A stretch of 64,000 nucleotides of DNA, from positions 1 to 64,000 of the forward strand of contig JAGOBH010000001.1 in NCBI GenBank assembly GCA_017983495.1, in the 5' to 3' direction. Every line of letters begins with the position of its first letter. Position 1 is the stretch's first letter. Made by a program: the position numbers and the translations under genes. This document shows positions 33,635 to 42,688 of this stretch, piece after piece. The notes under the pieces were generated by a model. That model saw only the letters and a list, made by a program, of their open reading frames with translations. It was not told the origin of the DNA and ran no database searches. This stretch comes from Pyrinomonadaceae bacterium. Its GTDB lineage: Bacteria > Acidobacteriota > Blastocatellia > Pyrinomonadales > Pyrinomonadaceae.

Positions 33635-34379
33635 TCAGATCTTCATAATACGATACTTTTCAGTCCATTGGATAGACTAATGCGGCGAAGCCCGGCGGAT
33701 TCCCAAATCGCCCACACAGCGAGTATCTTATCTACGGCATATAAAATCACAGTTGACACTGATGCTACAATATTTGTTACAGGATTCGATCTTTGACAAC
33801 AACAAGGGACAAAAGAGAAGTAAAAGTAAAAAGCCTATTTGCGACTTCGGGGTACTTCTGCCTGCGACATGTGGGAACTTGTTGGGACAACGGGACAGCG
33901 GACCTGATCGCTTTAACCACAGTTCTAACAACAGTTAGCGATTTCGGCGGTAGGAAAGATTCCTACTAAGTAGGAAATAGTAGGAATCTTTAATAAGACG
34001 ACTTCGACGGGCTGCCTTGTCAGAACCGCCTCCGTCAGGGGGCGGCATCCGAGCCGGGGATCAGATCAGTGCGGTTTGAAATTCAAACGTTAGTATTTAG
34101 GCAGGCTATTTGTGAGGAACGATGTGCCAAACTCCGACGCCAAAGCCGCCCGCTAACGCAGGCGGTCCTGACAGTCCGGGCCAACCGCGGTCTCTGCGTG
34201 AACCTGATCTTTAACGCGGAGACCACAAAGGACGCAGAGAAGCGGGCAAAGTAGAAAGTAAATGGTAAAAACCCATGTTAGAGCCGGCAGACTTGGGACT
34301 CTTGGGACCTGGGACTTGGGACAATTGACCCCGACCACCGACCACTGACCGCGGCCTTCCCGGACTTCGGTTCGCCGGT
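33635..34379. other. Gene-free stretch with repeats, 745 bases
   Basis: I see no supported gene. It holds a perfect 13-bp inverted repeat (33955-33991), stretches rich in ccgcc/ggcgg palindromes around 34030-34170, and runs of cttgggac and accgaccac near 34290-34350 that look like decayed intergenic repeats. A short frame at 33753-33938 has no ribosome site, no domain and a low-complexity end. Confidence 0.6.
33955..33991. repeat. Perfect 13-bp inverted repeat (aaagattcctact / agtaggaatcttt)
   Basis: Arms at 33955-33967 and 33979-33991, with taggaa also present in the loop, so the motif taggaa/ttccta occurs four times within 40 bases. No T tract follows, so it is not a typical terminator. 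It could be an operator, an element end, or a small palindromic repeat. Confidence 0.7.
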
Positions 34380-34808
34380 CTACCAAAAATCGCCGACGGT
34401 AATGCCGCTGCGGGTTTGGCCGGCCTTGACCTTTATGACGATCCATTTTTTTGAGGTACATTCGATGCTCATTCCGCATTTAACGAACTCGTTGTAATAG
34501 GCCTTGACGCCGGGCATCTCGTCCGTGGTCGCGTAGATATAATACGACGCGGCTGGCAGCGTGACCGAGTAATTCGCGGCCCGATAATTGAGCTTGAACG
34601 CGATCTTGGCTTCGCGAAGCTTCGCCGCCGACATGTTAGAACAATAGACCGGCTCGGCGTAGAGCGATGTGACCTTAACGCACAAAACCATATCGCGCGG
34701 AATGCCGTCGCTCGGGTATGTCAGCTTGCCCGTGATCTTGCCGGTCTGTGCCGCGGCGGCGATCGCGCAAACGCCCAAAAGTGCGAACATCATTATTAGT
34801 CTCTTCAT
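34380..34808 (-). CDS. Small exported protein, unknown family
   Basis: 142 residues. Signal peptide MKRLIMMFALLGVCAIAAAA, then a beta-rich domain starting GKITGKLTYPSDGIPRDMVLCVKV with four later cysteines (CSNMS, CGMSIECTS), which suggests disulfides in the periplasm. The fold resembles a small Ig/transthyretin-like meander (GKITGKLTYP...ANYSVTLPAASYYIYATTDE), as in carboxypeptidase-regulatory domains. The ATG at 34808 has aaggagag at 7 to 8 bases; a longer frame (34871) has none. It follows the 34887 gene after about 80 bases that include a 12-bp hairpin, so co-transcription is uncertain. Confidence 0.75.
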   Translation of the reverse strand: MKRLIMMFALLGVCAIAAAAQTGKITGKLTYPSDGIPRDMVLCVKVTSLYAEPVYCSNMSAAKLREAKIAFKLNYRAANYSVTLPAASYYIYATTDEMPGVKAYYNEFVKCGMSIECTSKKWIVIKVKAGQTRSGITVGDFW

Positions 34809-34832
34809 CTCTTCACTCTCCTTTTTCGGAAT

Positions 34833-34872
34833 ATTGCGGCCGGGAAACTCAGATGTCACCCCCGGCCGCAAT
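34833..34872 (-). terminator. 12-bp hairpin between two minus-strand genes
   Basis: attgcggccggg (34833-34844) pairs perfectly with cccggccgcaat (34861-34872). It lies just past the stop of the 34887 gene on the minus strand and 25 bases before the next start. The T tract is poor (ttcc only), so it could be a weak terminator or a processing stem. Confidence 0.5.
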
Positions 34873-34886
34873 TGGTTGCGTCCTTG

Positions 34887-36185
34887 CTAATATCCTTTGA
34901 TCGTGACCATTCCCTTACCGCCGCTGCCGGAGTTTTGGGCCCAAGTGGACGGGTCGGAGTCGATCACAGTGTACGTGCCCGGCGGGAGTTTGATCTGCCT
35001 GTTAACCTCCCAATAGACACCGTTACGGACTGTGACATTCCACGGGCCAAATATATTGCCCGACGAATCTCTGAGGGCAAGCGTTCCGCCCGGAGCCCCG
35101 CGGCCGCCGTTCCAGTGATATGAGACGATCTGCGTAATGGTAGTCGGGGTCTTAAATGTAAACGAGGGCGGCGTTCCGCCATTTGCGACACCATAGTCGT
35201 TGCCGCTTGCATATAGGGTCCTGGACTCGGGCGGTGGTGCGGTCGCCGCAGGTGATGCTTGGCCGGCGGGCCGCGCCGTCGAGACCGCGACGCCGGTTCC
35301 CCGCGTGACACGACCCGAGACGTAGTAGATAAACCCCTCCGGATTGCCGCCGGCGATCGATACGCTGATCTGCAGTTCGCCCTGAGACGAACCCGGATCC
35401 CAAAACGCAGAGTACGACCTGGAACCGCCGTCTTTTGAGATCACCGGTTTGTCGGCGACAAGGTCTTTGCCGTCCGCTTTGACCGCGATGCCGGTTGTGT
35501 AGTCGGTATATGATACGCCGGCCTTTCCGGTAAGCGTGATCTTGATCCCGACGGTGCCGCTGCCATTAGTCTTGGCGCTAAATCGGGTGCCGTTATTTCG
35601 CCATCCCGGAGCGTCCTCGGACTTAAAATCGACAACGTTGCTTAAGGTGACGCGAATGTCCGACCAAGCCTCGGGCGAACCTTTCTGAGCAGTATATGTT
35701 CCGGCTGACACGGCCGGCGAAGGAGTTGCTTCCCCTTCGGCCTTTTCCTTGTTGAACGGAAAATAGACCAGGGCAAACTCGATCCGGTCCATCTCGCGTT
35801 TCGTTTTAGCGTCATAGACCGTCTCACCAGACCAACGCAGGTCGCCGTAACGCGGATAGAATTTTCTATCCCAGGCCGCGATCAGGTTCTTTTGTTTTGT
35901 GCGTTCGTCACGCAACTGCAACTGCAGGCGGTTGCGTTCAGAAACATCGCTCGAGTCGGAACCGAGCAATCCGAGCGAGCTGAGCGATGCGTCATCGATA
36001 TCGCCATTATATTGCCTGATCCGAGGTATTAGCTCGGCCTCTTTCTTTTTACTGGCGACGTATTGGTTGTAGAGCCGCCAGGCGTGCTGCTCATCGGCAT
36101 CGCGAGGCGAAAAATTTCCCTGCGCGGCAACGGCGATCGCCGCTGTCAGCAACAGAGCAGTCAAAAGCAGGATATTCCTCTTCAC
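34887..36185 (-). CDS. Exported protein with shared N- and C-terminal domains
   Basis: 432 residues. Signal peptide MKRNILLLTALLLTAAIAVA. The N-terminal helical part (HAWRLYNQY ... RYGDLRWSGE ... REMDRIEFALVYFPFN) matches the protein at 21286-22038. The middle is an Ig-like sandwich (about 165-310). The C-terminal ~110 residues (TQIVSYHWNGGRG ... LPPGTYTVIDSDPSTWAQNS ... GKGMVTIKGY) match the end of the 1755-residue protein at 22129-27396. So it links the two proteins by domain sharing. The GTG start at 36185 has GGAGGT 6 bases upstream. No catalytic motif found; surface or periplasmic binding is a guess. Confidence 0.78.
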   Translation of the reverse strand: MKRNILLLTALLLTAAIAVAAQGNFSPRDADEQHAWRLYNQYVASKKKEAELIPRIRQYNGDIDDASLSSLGLLGSDSSDVSERNRLQLQLRDERTKQKNLIAAWDRKFYPRYGDLRWSGETVYDAKTKREMDRIEFALVYFPFNKEKAEGEATPSPAVSAGTYTAQKGSPEAWSDIRVTLSNVVDFKSEDAPGWRNNGTRFSAKTNGSGTVGIKITLTGKAGVSYTDYTTGIAVKADGKDLVADKPVISKDGGSRSYSAFWDPGSSQGELQISVSIAGGNPEGFIYYVSGRVTRGTGVAVSTARPAGQASPAATAPPPESRTLYASGNDYGVANGGTPPSFTFKTPTTITQIVSYHWNGGRGAPGGTLALRDSSGNIFGPWNVTVRNGVYWEVNRQIKLPPGTYTVIDSDPSTWAQNSGSGGKGMVTIKGY

Positions 36186-36265
36186 TTGAACACCTCCGCG
36201 ATCGCGGGTCGCCCGGTCACACAGTCTCAGTCATATGCCGATGACGAACCGCGTTGACCAAGCCG

Positions 36266-36724
36266 CTACTCGACTTGGCCCCTGATGATCATGACCGAAC
36301 ATGGTGCATGATGGACGACCGAATCGGACACGGAACCGAGCAGGTTTCGTTCCCAAAAACCGTAGCCGTGCGAGCCCATTACGATCACATCGGCATTCCA
36401 TTCGGCGGCGAACTCGAGAATTACGCGTGCGGAGTTCCCACGGCCGATCTCGGTCGACACGCTAAATTTAGCATCGGGTACAGCTTCGGCAAGCAATGCA
36501 GCTGCGTCAGCAACCGCGTTCTCCGATACCTTCCGCGACAGATTTTCGGCTTCCTGATGGTATTCGGCCAAAACGCCGAAAGGCTCGCCGCTTGTGAGTA
36601 CGGCATGCTCATAGACCGAAAGGATTTTGATCTCGGTCTCCGCCGTATTAGGCAACATACCAGCGGCCTTTTTGACCGCCGCCAAACTGAACTTTGAACC
36701 GTCGGTAGCTATTAGTACTTTCAT
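36266..36724 (-). CDS. Universal stress protein (UspA family)
   Basis: 152 residues. MKVLIATDGSKFSLAAVKKA at the N-terminus and GSHGYGFWERNLLGSVSDSV at the end give the ATP-binding pattern G-x2-G-x9-G-S of the UspA family. It would be a cytoplasmic ATP-binding dimer induced by starvation or stress. Strong ribosome site aaggaggaagatc-ATG. It stands alone, divergent from the CapA-like gene at 37000, with about 275 gene-free bases in between. Confidence 0.93.
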   Translation of the reverse strand: MKVLIATDGSKFSLAAVKKAAGMLPNTAETEIKILSVYEHAVLTSGEPFGVLAEYHQEAENLSRKVSENAVADAAALLAEAVPDAKFSVSTEIGRGNSARVILEFAAEWNADVIVMGSHGYGFWERNLLGSVSDSVVHHAPCSVMIIRGQVE

Positions 36725-36999
36725 GATCTTCCTCCTTGGGAAAAATGTTTGCGCTCAATAAAAAAATGACGCAAAGAGTGTGCCTGCCGCCGGCAGCGGA
36801 AAACAGAGTATATATGGCTGTTTGACGCACTATTTAGAACGCAAATTGGTGTCCAACCGTGTGAATCTACGCGCCCGGTGCACAATTTTGCTCAAGCGTT
36901 TGGCAATGGCTGCGAGATATCGCTACAATGCGATGCACGGCGCTGAGGAATTTGATAAATGCGGGCTGCCAATGAGCCAGAATGCAGTTAAAAAAGTAA

Positions 37000-38079
37000 A
37001 TGAAGTTCACCAAAATAAGAACCTTGGCGATCGGGTTTATCCTTGGCGTATCGGCCATTTTCGCTATCGGCTGCGGCGGCCAACCGCGGCAGGTTTCGAC
37101 GCCTGACGCGAACACCGGAACACGGAAACCTGAGGCCGCGGCCCCATCGCAGGCATCATTTATCGCCGTCGGCGACATTATGCTGTCACGCGGCGTGGCC
37201 AGAATGATCGACCGTGAAGGCAGTCCGCTGGCGCCGTTCAGCGGTGTCGCCGATCTGCTCAATTCGACCGATTTTAACTTCGCCAATCTTGAGACGCCGA
37301 TCTCAGGCAACGACACCCGTGTCGGAAAAGGGTTGGTCTTTAACACGCGTCGAAAAGACGCGGAGGGGTTGGTCAAATATAAGTTCAAGATCGTCCAGTT
37401 GGCTAATAATCACGCTCTCGACCAGCTAATCGACGGCTTACGGAACACGCGTGCTTACTTAACGCAGCTCGGCATCGAATATGCCGGCGTCGGCGACGAC
37501 AAAAACGGTGCTTGGCAGGGCAAGGTGATAACGGCGAACGGCATCAAGATCGGTTTTATCGCGGCGTCTTACGCGTCGATCAACGACAACGGCGCGACAT
37601 ATAATCAGTGGGTCGCCCGGATCGAAGAGAAGGACATGCTTCGCGAATCGATCCGAAAGATGAAGACCGAATGCGACATTGTCATCGTGGGAATGCACGC
37701 CGGCGTCGAATACACACGGCGGCCGCACGGGCCGCAGGTCGATTTTGCACGTGCGGCGATCGACGGCGGAGCGGACATGGTGATCGGGCAGCACCCGCAC
37801 TGGATACAGACGCTGGAAAAATATCAGGGCAAGTACATTTTCTACTCGCTCGGAAACTTCATTTTTGATCAGCGTAAGCCGGATACGGTCGAGGGATTGA
37901 TGCTGCGGATCAACGTCAAACGCGGAGCTGACGCAGGGGAGATGAAGACCAAAGTCGACCGGATCGAACTAATACCGGTGATCATCGAGAAATTCGGCAT
38001 CCCGCGGCCGGCCAACAAGGCAGAATCGGCGACGATCCTGAAAAAGATCGATATCACCGACCCGATCCTCGTGCCGTAA
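37000..38079 (+). CDS. CapA-like lipoprotein (metallophosphoesterase superfamily)
   Basis: 359 residues. The lipobox-like FAIGCGG (cysteine near 25) makes a lipoprotein likely. The PGA_cap/CapA domain fills the rest with its motifs: GDIMLSRGV, NLETPIS, LANNHALDQL, GMHAGVEY and GQHPHWIQ. CapA/PgsA proteins help to anchor or export poly-gamma-glutamate in Bacilli, but no capB/capC genes are nearby. In Gram-negative bacteria many such proteins are solitary and of unknown role. Start ATG at 37000 with a poor ribosome site. Converges on the LD-carboxypeptidase gene. Confidence 0.85.
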   Translation: MKFTKIRTLAIGFILGVSAIFAIGCGGQPRQVSTPDANTGTRKPEAAAPSQASFIAVGDIMLSRGVARMIDREGSPLAPFSGVADLLNSTDFNFANLETPISGNDTRVGKGLVFNTRRKDAEGLVKYKFKIVQLANNHALDQLIDGLRNTRAYLTQLGIEYAGVGDDKNGAWQGKVITANGIKIGFIAASYASINDNGATYNQWVARIEEKDMLRESIRKMKTECDIVIVGMHAGVEYTRRPHGPQVDFARAAIDGGADMVIGQHPHWIQTLEKYQGKYIFYSLGNFIFDQRKPDTVEGLMLRINVKRGADAGEMKTKVDRIELIPVIIEKFGIPRPANKAESATILKKIDITDPILVP

Positions 38080-38088
38080 ACTTTGCGG

Positions 38089-39120
38089 CTAGATGACGGC
38101 GGACTCGAGATATGTGAGCACGGCGTTGTCGGCGTCGAGTTCGGCTTCGATGCCGTAGGGGAGCGTAAGATTATCGCGGATATGGCCAAACGAAAGGCCA
38201 TACACCAGCGGCACGCCGAGATCGCCGAGACGGTCGCGAATGACATCCATTATGGCGTTCGATGACCTACCGGCCGACACGCTCGTGTCTTCGAAAACAC
38301 CGAGGGCGATACCGGCGACAGAACCGAGATCAGTGCTCTGACGAAGCTGGGTCAGCATCCTGTCGATACGATATGGCGGTTCGTTGACCTCCTCGATAAA
38401 CAAGATCTTGTCTTTGATATCGCCAAGCGCATACTTTGTCCCGGCAACCGCGGCGAGCAGCGACAGATTACCGCCAATCAGACGGCCGCGAGCCTTTCCC
38501 TTATTCAATGTTTGCGTGCGAAAGAACGGAGATTCCTTGGTCTTATTAAACTCGGACACTGAGATCTTATAGGGTGACGCGGTACCGGTCAGCACGTTCA
38601 TAACGTGCGTTTTCGTGTAGTCGGAGTATTCGGACGAGGCAACCGGCCCATGAAAAGTGACCAGCCCGCAGTTTTGGTGGATCGCCACATGCAGGGCAGT
38701 GATATCGGAAAATCCGATCAGGATCTTGGGGTTCTTTTTGATCAGTGCGTAGTCGATATCGGGCAGCAAACGCGGCGCTCCGCCGCCGCCTCGAACACAC
38801 CAGACGGCCTTGATCTTCGGATCACCGAACGCCCAATGAAGGTCGTGCAGACGTTCTTTGTCCGTGCCGGACAAAAAGGTCAGTCGCCCGCGGGCATACT
38901 TGCCGACGACCGGCTTGAAGCCAAGCGATTCGATGTTCTTGATAGCGCGGTCCCACGTTTCGGGCGACACACCGCTCGCCGGTGCGATGATCGCGACACT
39001 GTCGCCGGGGGAAAGTCGTTTCGGTTTTATCAATTTTGGTCGCACAGCGGTTTTGCCAAGCATTGTCTGGGCCATTAAGGGTAGTGCAGCAGCACATTTC
39101 AGCAGATCTCGTCGGTTCAT
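38089..39120 (-). CDS. LD-carboxypeptidase-like (S66/MccF family), Tat-exported
   Basis: 343 residues. The N-terminus MNRRDLLKCAAALPLMAQTM is a short Tat-type signal. The rest matches peptidase family S66: the catalytic serine in LIGFSDITALH, the glutamate in ILFIEEVNEPPYRIDRM and the histidine in GLSFGHIRDN form the Ser-Glu-His triad. LD-carboxypeptidases remove the terminal D-alanine of murein tetrapeptides; MccF relatives cleave other amides. The ATG at 39120 is chosen because the frame further upstream (to 39645) lies over the neighbouring gene on the same strand in another frame and makes no sense. Located 85 bases after the BNR protein, separated by a terminator. Confidence 0.9.
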   Translation of the reverse strand: MNRRDLLKCAAALPLMAQTMLGKTAVRPKLIKPKRLSPGDSVAIIAPASGVSPETWDRAIKNIESLGFKPVVGKYARGRLTFLSGTDKERLHDLHWAFGDPKIKAVWCVRGGGGAPRLLPDIDYALIKKNPKILIGFSDITALHVAIHQNCGLVTFHGPVASSEYSDYTKTHVMNVLTGTASPYKISVSEFNKTKESPFFRTQTLNKGKARGRLIGGNLSLLAAVAGTKYALGDIKDKILFIEEVNEPPYRIDRMLTQLRQSTDLGSVAGIALGVFEDTSVSAGRSSNAIMDVIRDRLGDLGVPLVYGLSFGHIRDNLTLPYGIEAELDADNAVLTYLESAVI

Positions 39121-39158
39121 GTCTATCTGACAAATATATATTGTTTGCCCGAAACGGA

Positions 39159-39184
39159 AAAGGCCGGCACCGGGGCCGGCCTTT
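39159..39184 (-). terminator. Terminator of the BNR/FG-GAP gene
   Basis: AAAGGCCGGC (39159-39168) pairs perfectly with GCCGGCCTTT (39175-39184). On the minus strand it continues as ttttcc. It is 22 bases past the stop codon at 39206, in front of the LD-carboxypeptidase start. Confidence 0.85.
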
Positions 39185-39205
39185 AACCTTGTCATTCCGC
39201 GACTA

Positions 39206-42200
39206 TTACGGGATGTAAGAACGCGGCAAGGGTCGGTCGGTCGCCAAGCCGAAACTGGCGATCCACGTACCTGCCGTCGAACGGCTAACGTACCAAATGC
39301 CGTTGCGATAAACAGCGACATCGTCTTTTCCGTCGCCGTCATAGTCGCCCGGTACCGGAACATCGCCATTCGACCCCCATGCGATGAACGTCGTGGTGCT
39401 ATCCGAACTTTTACGAATATACCAGGTGCCGTTCGAAGGCCTGAAGACCGCGAAGTCGTCTTTGTTATCGCCGTCATAGTCTGCCGGAACAAGAAGATCA
39501 CCGGCGGAGCCAAACGGAACCGCCTCGAAATTCTGAGCCGGCACACCGGTATTGCGGGCGATATACCACGTGTTGCTGCTTGCTCGATAAACGGCGAGAT
39601 TGGTCTTGCCGTCGTTTTCGAGATCGAACGCAAGCGGCACATCACCCGTTGAACCGAACGGTGCCACAGTATTTGATCCGTTGCCGCTGTTCAGGATGTA
39701 CCAGGTGTTGCTCGATGGACGGAAAATAGCCAGATCGGACTTGCCGTCGCCGTCATAGTCGCCCGTTACGGGAACGTCGCCGACAACTCCCCAGGAGAAG
39801 CCTTGGTATACGAAACCATTGCTCTTCAGGATGTAGTAATCCGAACTTGCCGGGTCGTTGGCCGGACGGAAAATGGCGGTATCAGCCTTGCCGTCACCAT
39901 CATAATCGCCCGGAACGGTCGTGTCGGTGGCGACGCCCCAATTGATCACCCCAAAACCGGCGGTCGAACGATTGAGGTACCAGTTGCCTTCCGACGGACG
40001 GAAAATAGAAATATCGGTCTTGCCGTCACCGTCAAAATCGGCACGTGATCTGACCGAACCGGGAACTGTCGCACACACGCTGCCGGCCTGAACCTGAACA
40101 TCATCGAGCCGGAATCCGGTCGATGCGACCGACGAGTCGGAGGCCATCAGCCAACGCACCTGGACGTTTTGACCATTTGCAGCCGCGGGCAGTGTCACCT
40201 GTGTCGGCGAGAATGAGGCCGAAGTTCCCGACCATGCCTGACGGCCACCGATCGGACTGCTGAATTGGGTACTGATCGTGGCATTGTATCCGCCGGACAC
40301 AAACACGCCGCCAGCGGTAACAATATCGGTCCAGGTACCGGCTCCGATCTTGATCTCGAGTACAACGCCGTCAAAGGTGCTTTCCGTCGTAAATGCTTTC
40401 TGGAAAAGCAACGAAGCATTGGCAGTCGTTACGGGAAAGACCGGTGATTCGATCGCCGTCGCATTCACCGTCGCCGGATCGTTGGCAAAGGCAACATTTG
40501 GAGCGGAGTTCGGGGTGGTCGTGCTGGTCACCCAGGTTATTCCGGTGCCCGAAGTCTGATTCTGCGTCCAGCCTGCCGGCAAAGCCGGTGCAGTGACACC
40601 GTCAAAATTCTGTGTCAGGCTGACCGCGGGCGTCCCAACTGAATAGGTCTCAGTCACATTGAACGACGGGTTAGCACCGTCTTGTACAACCCATGTCAGT
40701 GTGATCGAGCTGCCACAGGCCGCCCCGGGATCAACCGTGAAGTTATGGTTACGAATTACGGCAGGACCGCCCTGAGTCAGGACATTGTAGTTTTGCGGGG
40801 CACCCGGATTTGTTACTCCACCGGTAGGCTGCAGGGTTGCCGTCACTGTAGTTGAGTCAAGGTTGCCGATATTCTGCAGAGCGAGTGAAACGGAAAGAGT
40901 TTCGCCCGGATCCGGAGCGTTATTGGCCGGAATTCCGTTCTCTGAAACGATCGCGTTGCCGGCCGACTGAATGATCGGTGCCGGCGGCGGCGGCGGACCG
41001 AGCGAGATCAAGGCTGTCCATATCTCTTCGCGGGCGTTATTGCGGCGGTCTGTCCACGACGGAAAGAACGAATTAGCATATCCGCTCAAGCCGTTGTAAT
41101 CGCCGTACTGATTACCGCTGTCGGCTCCGGCGATCGTTTCGTCGGTCATAGCGGTCGTCACTTTTTCCGCCGTCGTCCACGTAGCACCGTCGTCATAAGA
41201 CGCCTGATACCAAATGTCCGACTTCTTGCGGCCCGGATCTGCAACCGTGTCGTTATAGATCATAACGAGGTTACCGTTGGTATCGTCGATCGCCAGCCAT
41301 TGGCTGAACTGGTCATTGTTTGTAGCCGGATTGTTGATCTTGACCGGAGCTGACCAGGTCGCACCGCCATTGGTCGAACGCGAAAACCAAACACGCATCT
41401 TACAGGTCGACGCGACATTCGTTCCCGGTTCGTTAGCCGCCGAGGTGCAACCAGTTTCGCCCGAGAGGTCGGTCCATGATGCATAGACCATATTCTTGGC
41501 CATCGTGCGATATCCGCCGCCCGACACATAGATGAAAGCACGCCGGCTGTTAAACGATGGAATCCCGATGTCAAATCCGTCAAAGGTCGTTGCGACCTCG
41601 ACCGGTGCGGCATAGGTGTTGCCACCATCGGTCGATTTGATCATGAATATTTTGCGGTTGGAGGTCGTCGGCCAAAAACCGAAGACCTCGCCGACGCTGT
41701 TCGAACGAATGTCAGCACCGATCGCGGTACCGGTCGATTCGGCACCGCTAACCTGAATAGGTGCCGCCAGCCAGGTGCCACCGGCTCCGGCTGTTCGGCG
41801 ATTAACAAAAGCGGGATTGCCGTTGTGCCAGATAGCATATGTTTGTCCAAAGAACGGTGATGTCGCGCTCTTGTCGATCCATACAATCTGCTTATCGACA
41901 CTGGTCTGAGAACCTGAAGGAGTTCCTTCAAACGTCCACGTCGCTCCATTGTCAGTCGAGAAATAATTGCGAAGCCGCAGCGTCCCGCCGACTATACCAA
42001 GTGTCGACGACCATGCGCGCCCGTCTGACGTAAAATCTACGGTTGGATCAGAGTGGCTGGTATCGCCCGGAGCGAACGGCAGGGTTGACTGTGCCCAAGT
42101 AACGCCGCCGTCTGCTGAACGATAGATTCCCTGCTGGCCACTGCCGCCGATGTTGTTTGAACCGACGAGGATCTGAAGGGGGTTGAAGAAATTGATCTGG

Positions 42201-42688
42201 ATATACGATTCGCTGCGGGGCACTGTCTGAGCGCCAGACGTGCGGATGTTGGTCCCGACGAGCATATCCACAAACGATATACCGCCCTCGGCGTCGTTTG
42301 ATTTTCCCGGACCGGGTTTGAGATCCTGATGAGACATCATCCATTCGAGGATCTCTTTCAGCACGAGAGGATAACCCATCGTCGGATCCTCTGCCGTGTA
42401 GACAGCCTCGGGGTGTGCTTTGCGCCACCAGACCCGCAGCCACGGGGGCAGACCGCGTTTGTCGCTGAATTCATCCGCCCGAAGCATCTCGAATTCCTGG
42501 TTCCGGGCGATGAGTCGTGCCAACTCGCTCTCGGGCTGCACCTTTTCGCCATGATATTCCTGTGTTAATTGACGCTCGAGCGTCGGGTAGTCAAACTTTG
42601 GATCTTTTTGAGCAGAAACCGCGTTCGGCATTGCAAACCACACCAACATCAAAGCTATCAGTGTGGAAAATAGATTAGTTTTCTTCAT
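39206..42688 (-). CDS. Secreted sialidase-like BNR/Asp-box protein with FG-GAP tail
   Basis: 1160 residues. Signal peptide MKKTNLFSTLIALMLVWFAM. Five Asp-box motifs S-x-D-x-G-x-T-W are readable (SADGGVTWAQ, STDNGATWTF, STDGGNTYAA, STNGGATWSA, YDDGATWTTA), so the main domain (about 150-580) is a sialidase-fold propeller. The catalytic arginine triad of true sialidases was not checked, so a sugar-binding or structural role is equally possible. Then come a CARDB/Ig-like domain (about 600-700), a jelly-roll-like domain opening LTQNFDGVTAPALPAGW, and six or seven DxDGDGK FG-GAP repeats ending DRPLPRSYIP. Start ATG with ggagga 4 to 5 bases upstream. Confidence 0.83.
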   Translation of the reverse strand: MKKTNLFSTLIALMLVWFAMPNAVSAQKDPKFDYPTLERQLTQEYHGEKVQPESELARLIARNQEFEMLRADEFSDKRGLPPWLRVWWRKAHPEAVYTAEDPTMGYPLVLKEILEWMMSHQDLKPGPGKSNDAEGGISFVDMLVGTNIRTSGAQTVPRSESYIQINFFNPLQILVGSNNIGGSGQQGIYRSADGGVTWAQSTLPFAPGDTSHSDPTVDFTSDGRAWSSTLGIVGGTLRLRNYFSTDNGATWTFEGTPSGSQTSVDKQIVWIDKSATSPFFGQTYAIWHNGNPAFVNRRTAGAGGTWLAAPIQVSGAESTGTAIGADIRSNSVGEVFGFWPTTSNRKIFMIKSTDGGNTYAAPVEVATTFDGFDIGIPSFNSRRAFIYVSGGGYRTMAKNMVYASWTDLSGETGCTSAANEPGTNVASTCKMRVWFSRSTNGGATWSAPVKINNPATNNDQFSQWLAIDDTNGNLVMIYNDTVADPGRKKSDIWYQASYDDGATWTTAEKVTTAMTDETIAGADSGNQYGDYNGLSGYANSFFPSWTDRRNNAREEIWTALISLGPPPPPAPIIQSAGNAIVSENGIPANNAPDPGETLSVSLALQNIGNLDSTTVTATLQPTGGVTNPGAPQNYNVLTQGGPAVIRNHNFTVDPGAACGSSITLTWVVQDGANPSFNVTETYSVGTPAVSLTQNFDGVTAPALPAGWTQNQTSGTGITWVTSTTTPNSAPNVAFANDPATVNATAIESPVFPVTTANASLLFQKAFTTESTFDGVVLEIKIGAGTWTDIVTAGGVFVSGGYNATISTQFSSPIGGRQAWSGTSASFSPTQVTLPAAANGQNVQVRWLMASDSSVASTGFRLDDVQVQAGSVCATVPGSVRSRADFDGDGKTDISIFRPSEGNWYLNRSTAGFGVINWGVATDTTVPGDYDGDGKADTAIFRPANDPASSDYYILKSNGFVYQGFSWGVVGDVPVTGDYDGDGKSDLAIFRPSSNTWYILNSGNGSNTVAPFGSTGDVPLAFDLENDGKTNLAVYRASSNTWYIARNTGVPAQNFEAVPFGSAGDLLVPADYDGDNKDDFAVFRPSNGTWYIRKSSDSTTTFIAWGSNGDVPVPGDYDGDGKDDVAVYRNGIWYVSRSTAGTWIASFGLATDRPLPRSYIP

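Noticed and set aside
33753..33938. 61-residue frame in the gene-free stretch
   Set aside because: No ribosome site, no similarity to any domain, low-complexity end.
39121..39645. N-terminal extension of the LD-carboxypeptidase
   Set aside because: Runs across a terminator and in another frame through the BNR/FG-GAP gene, with basic low-complexity residues. The Tat start at 39120 is convincing.
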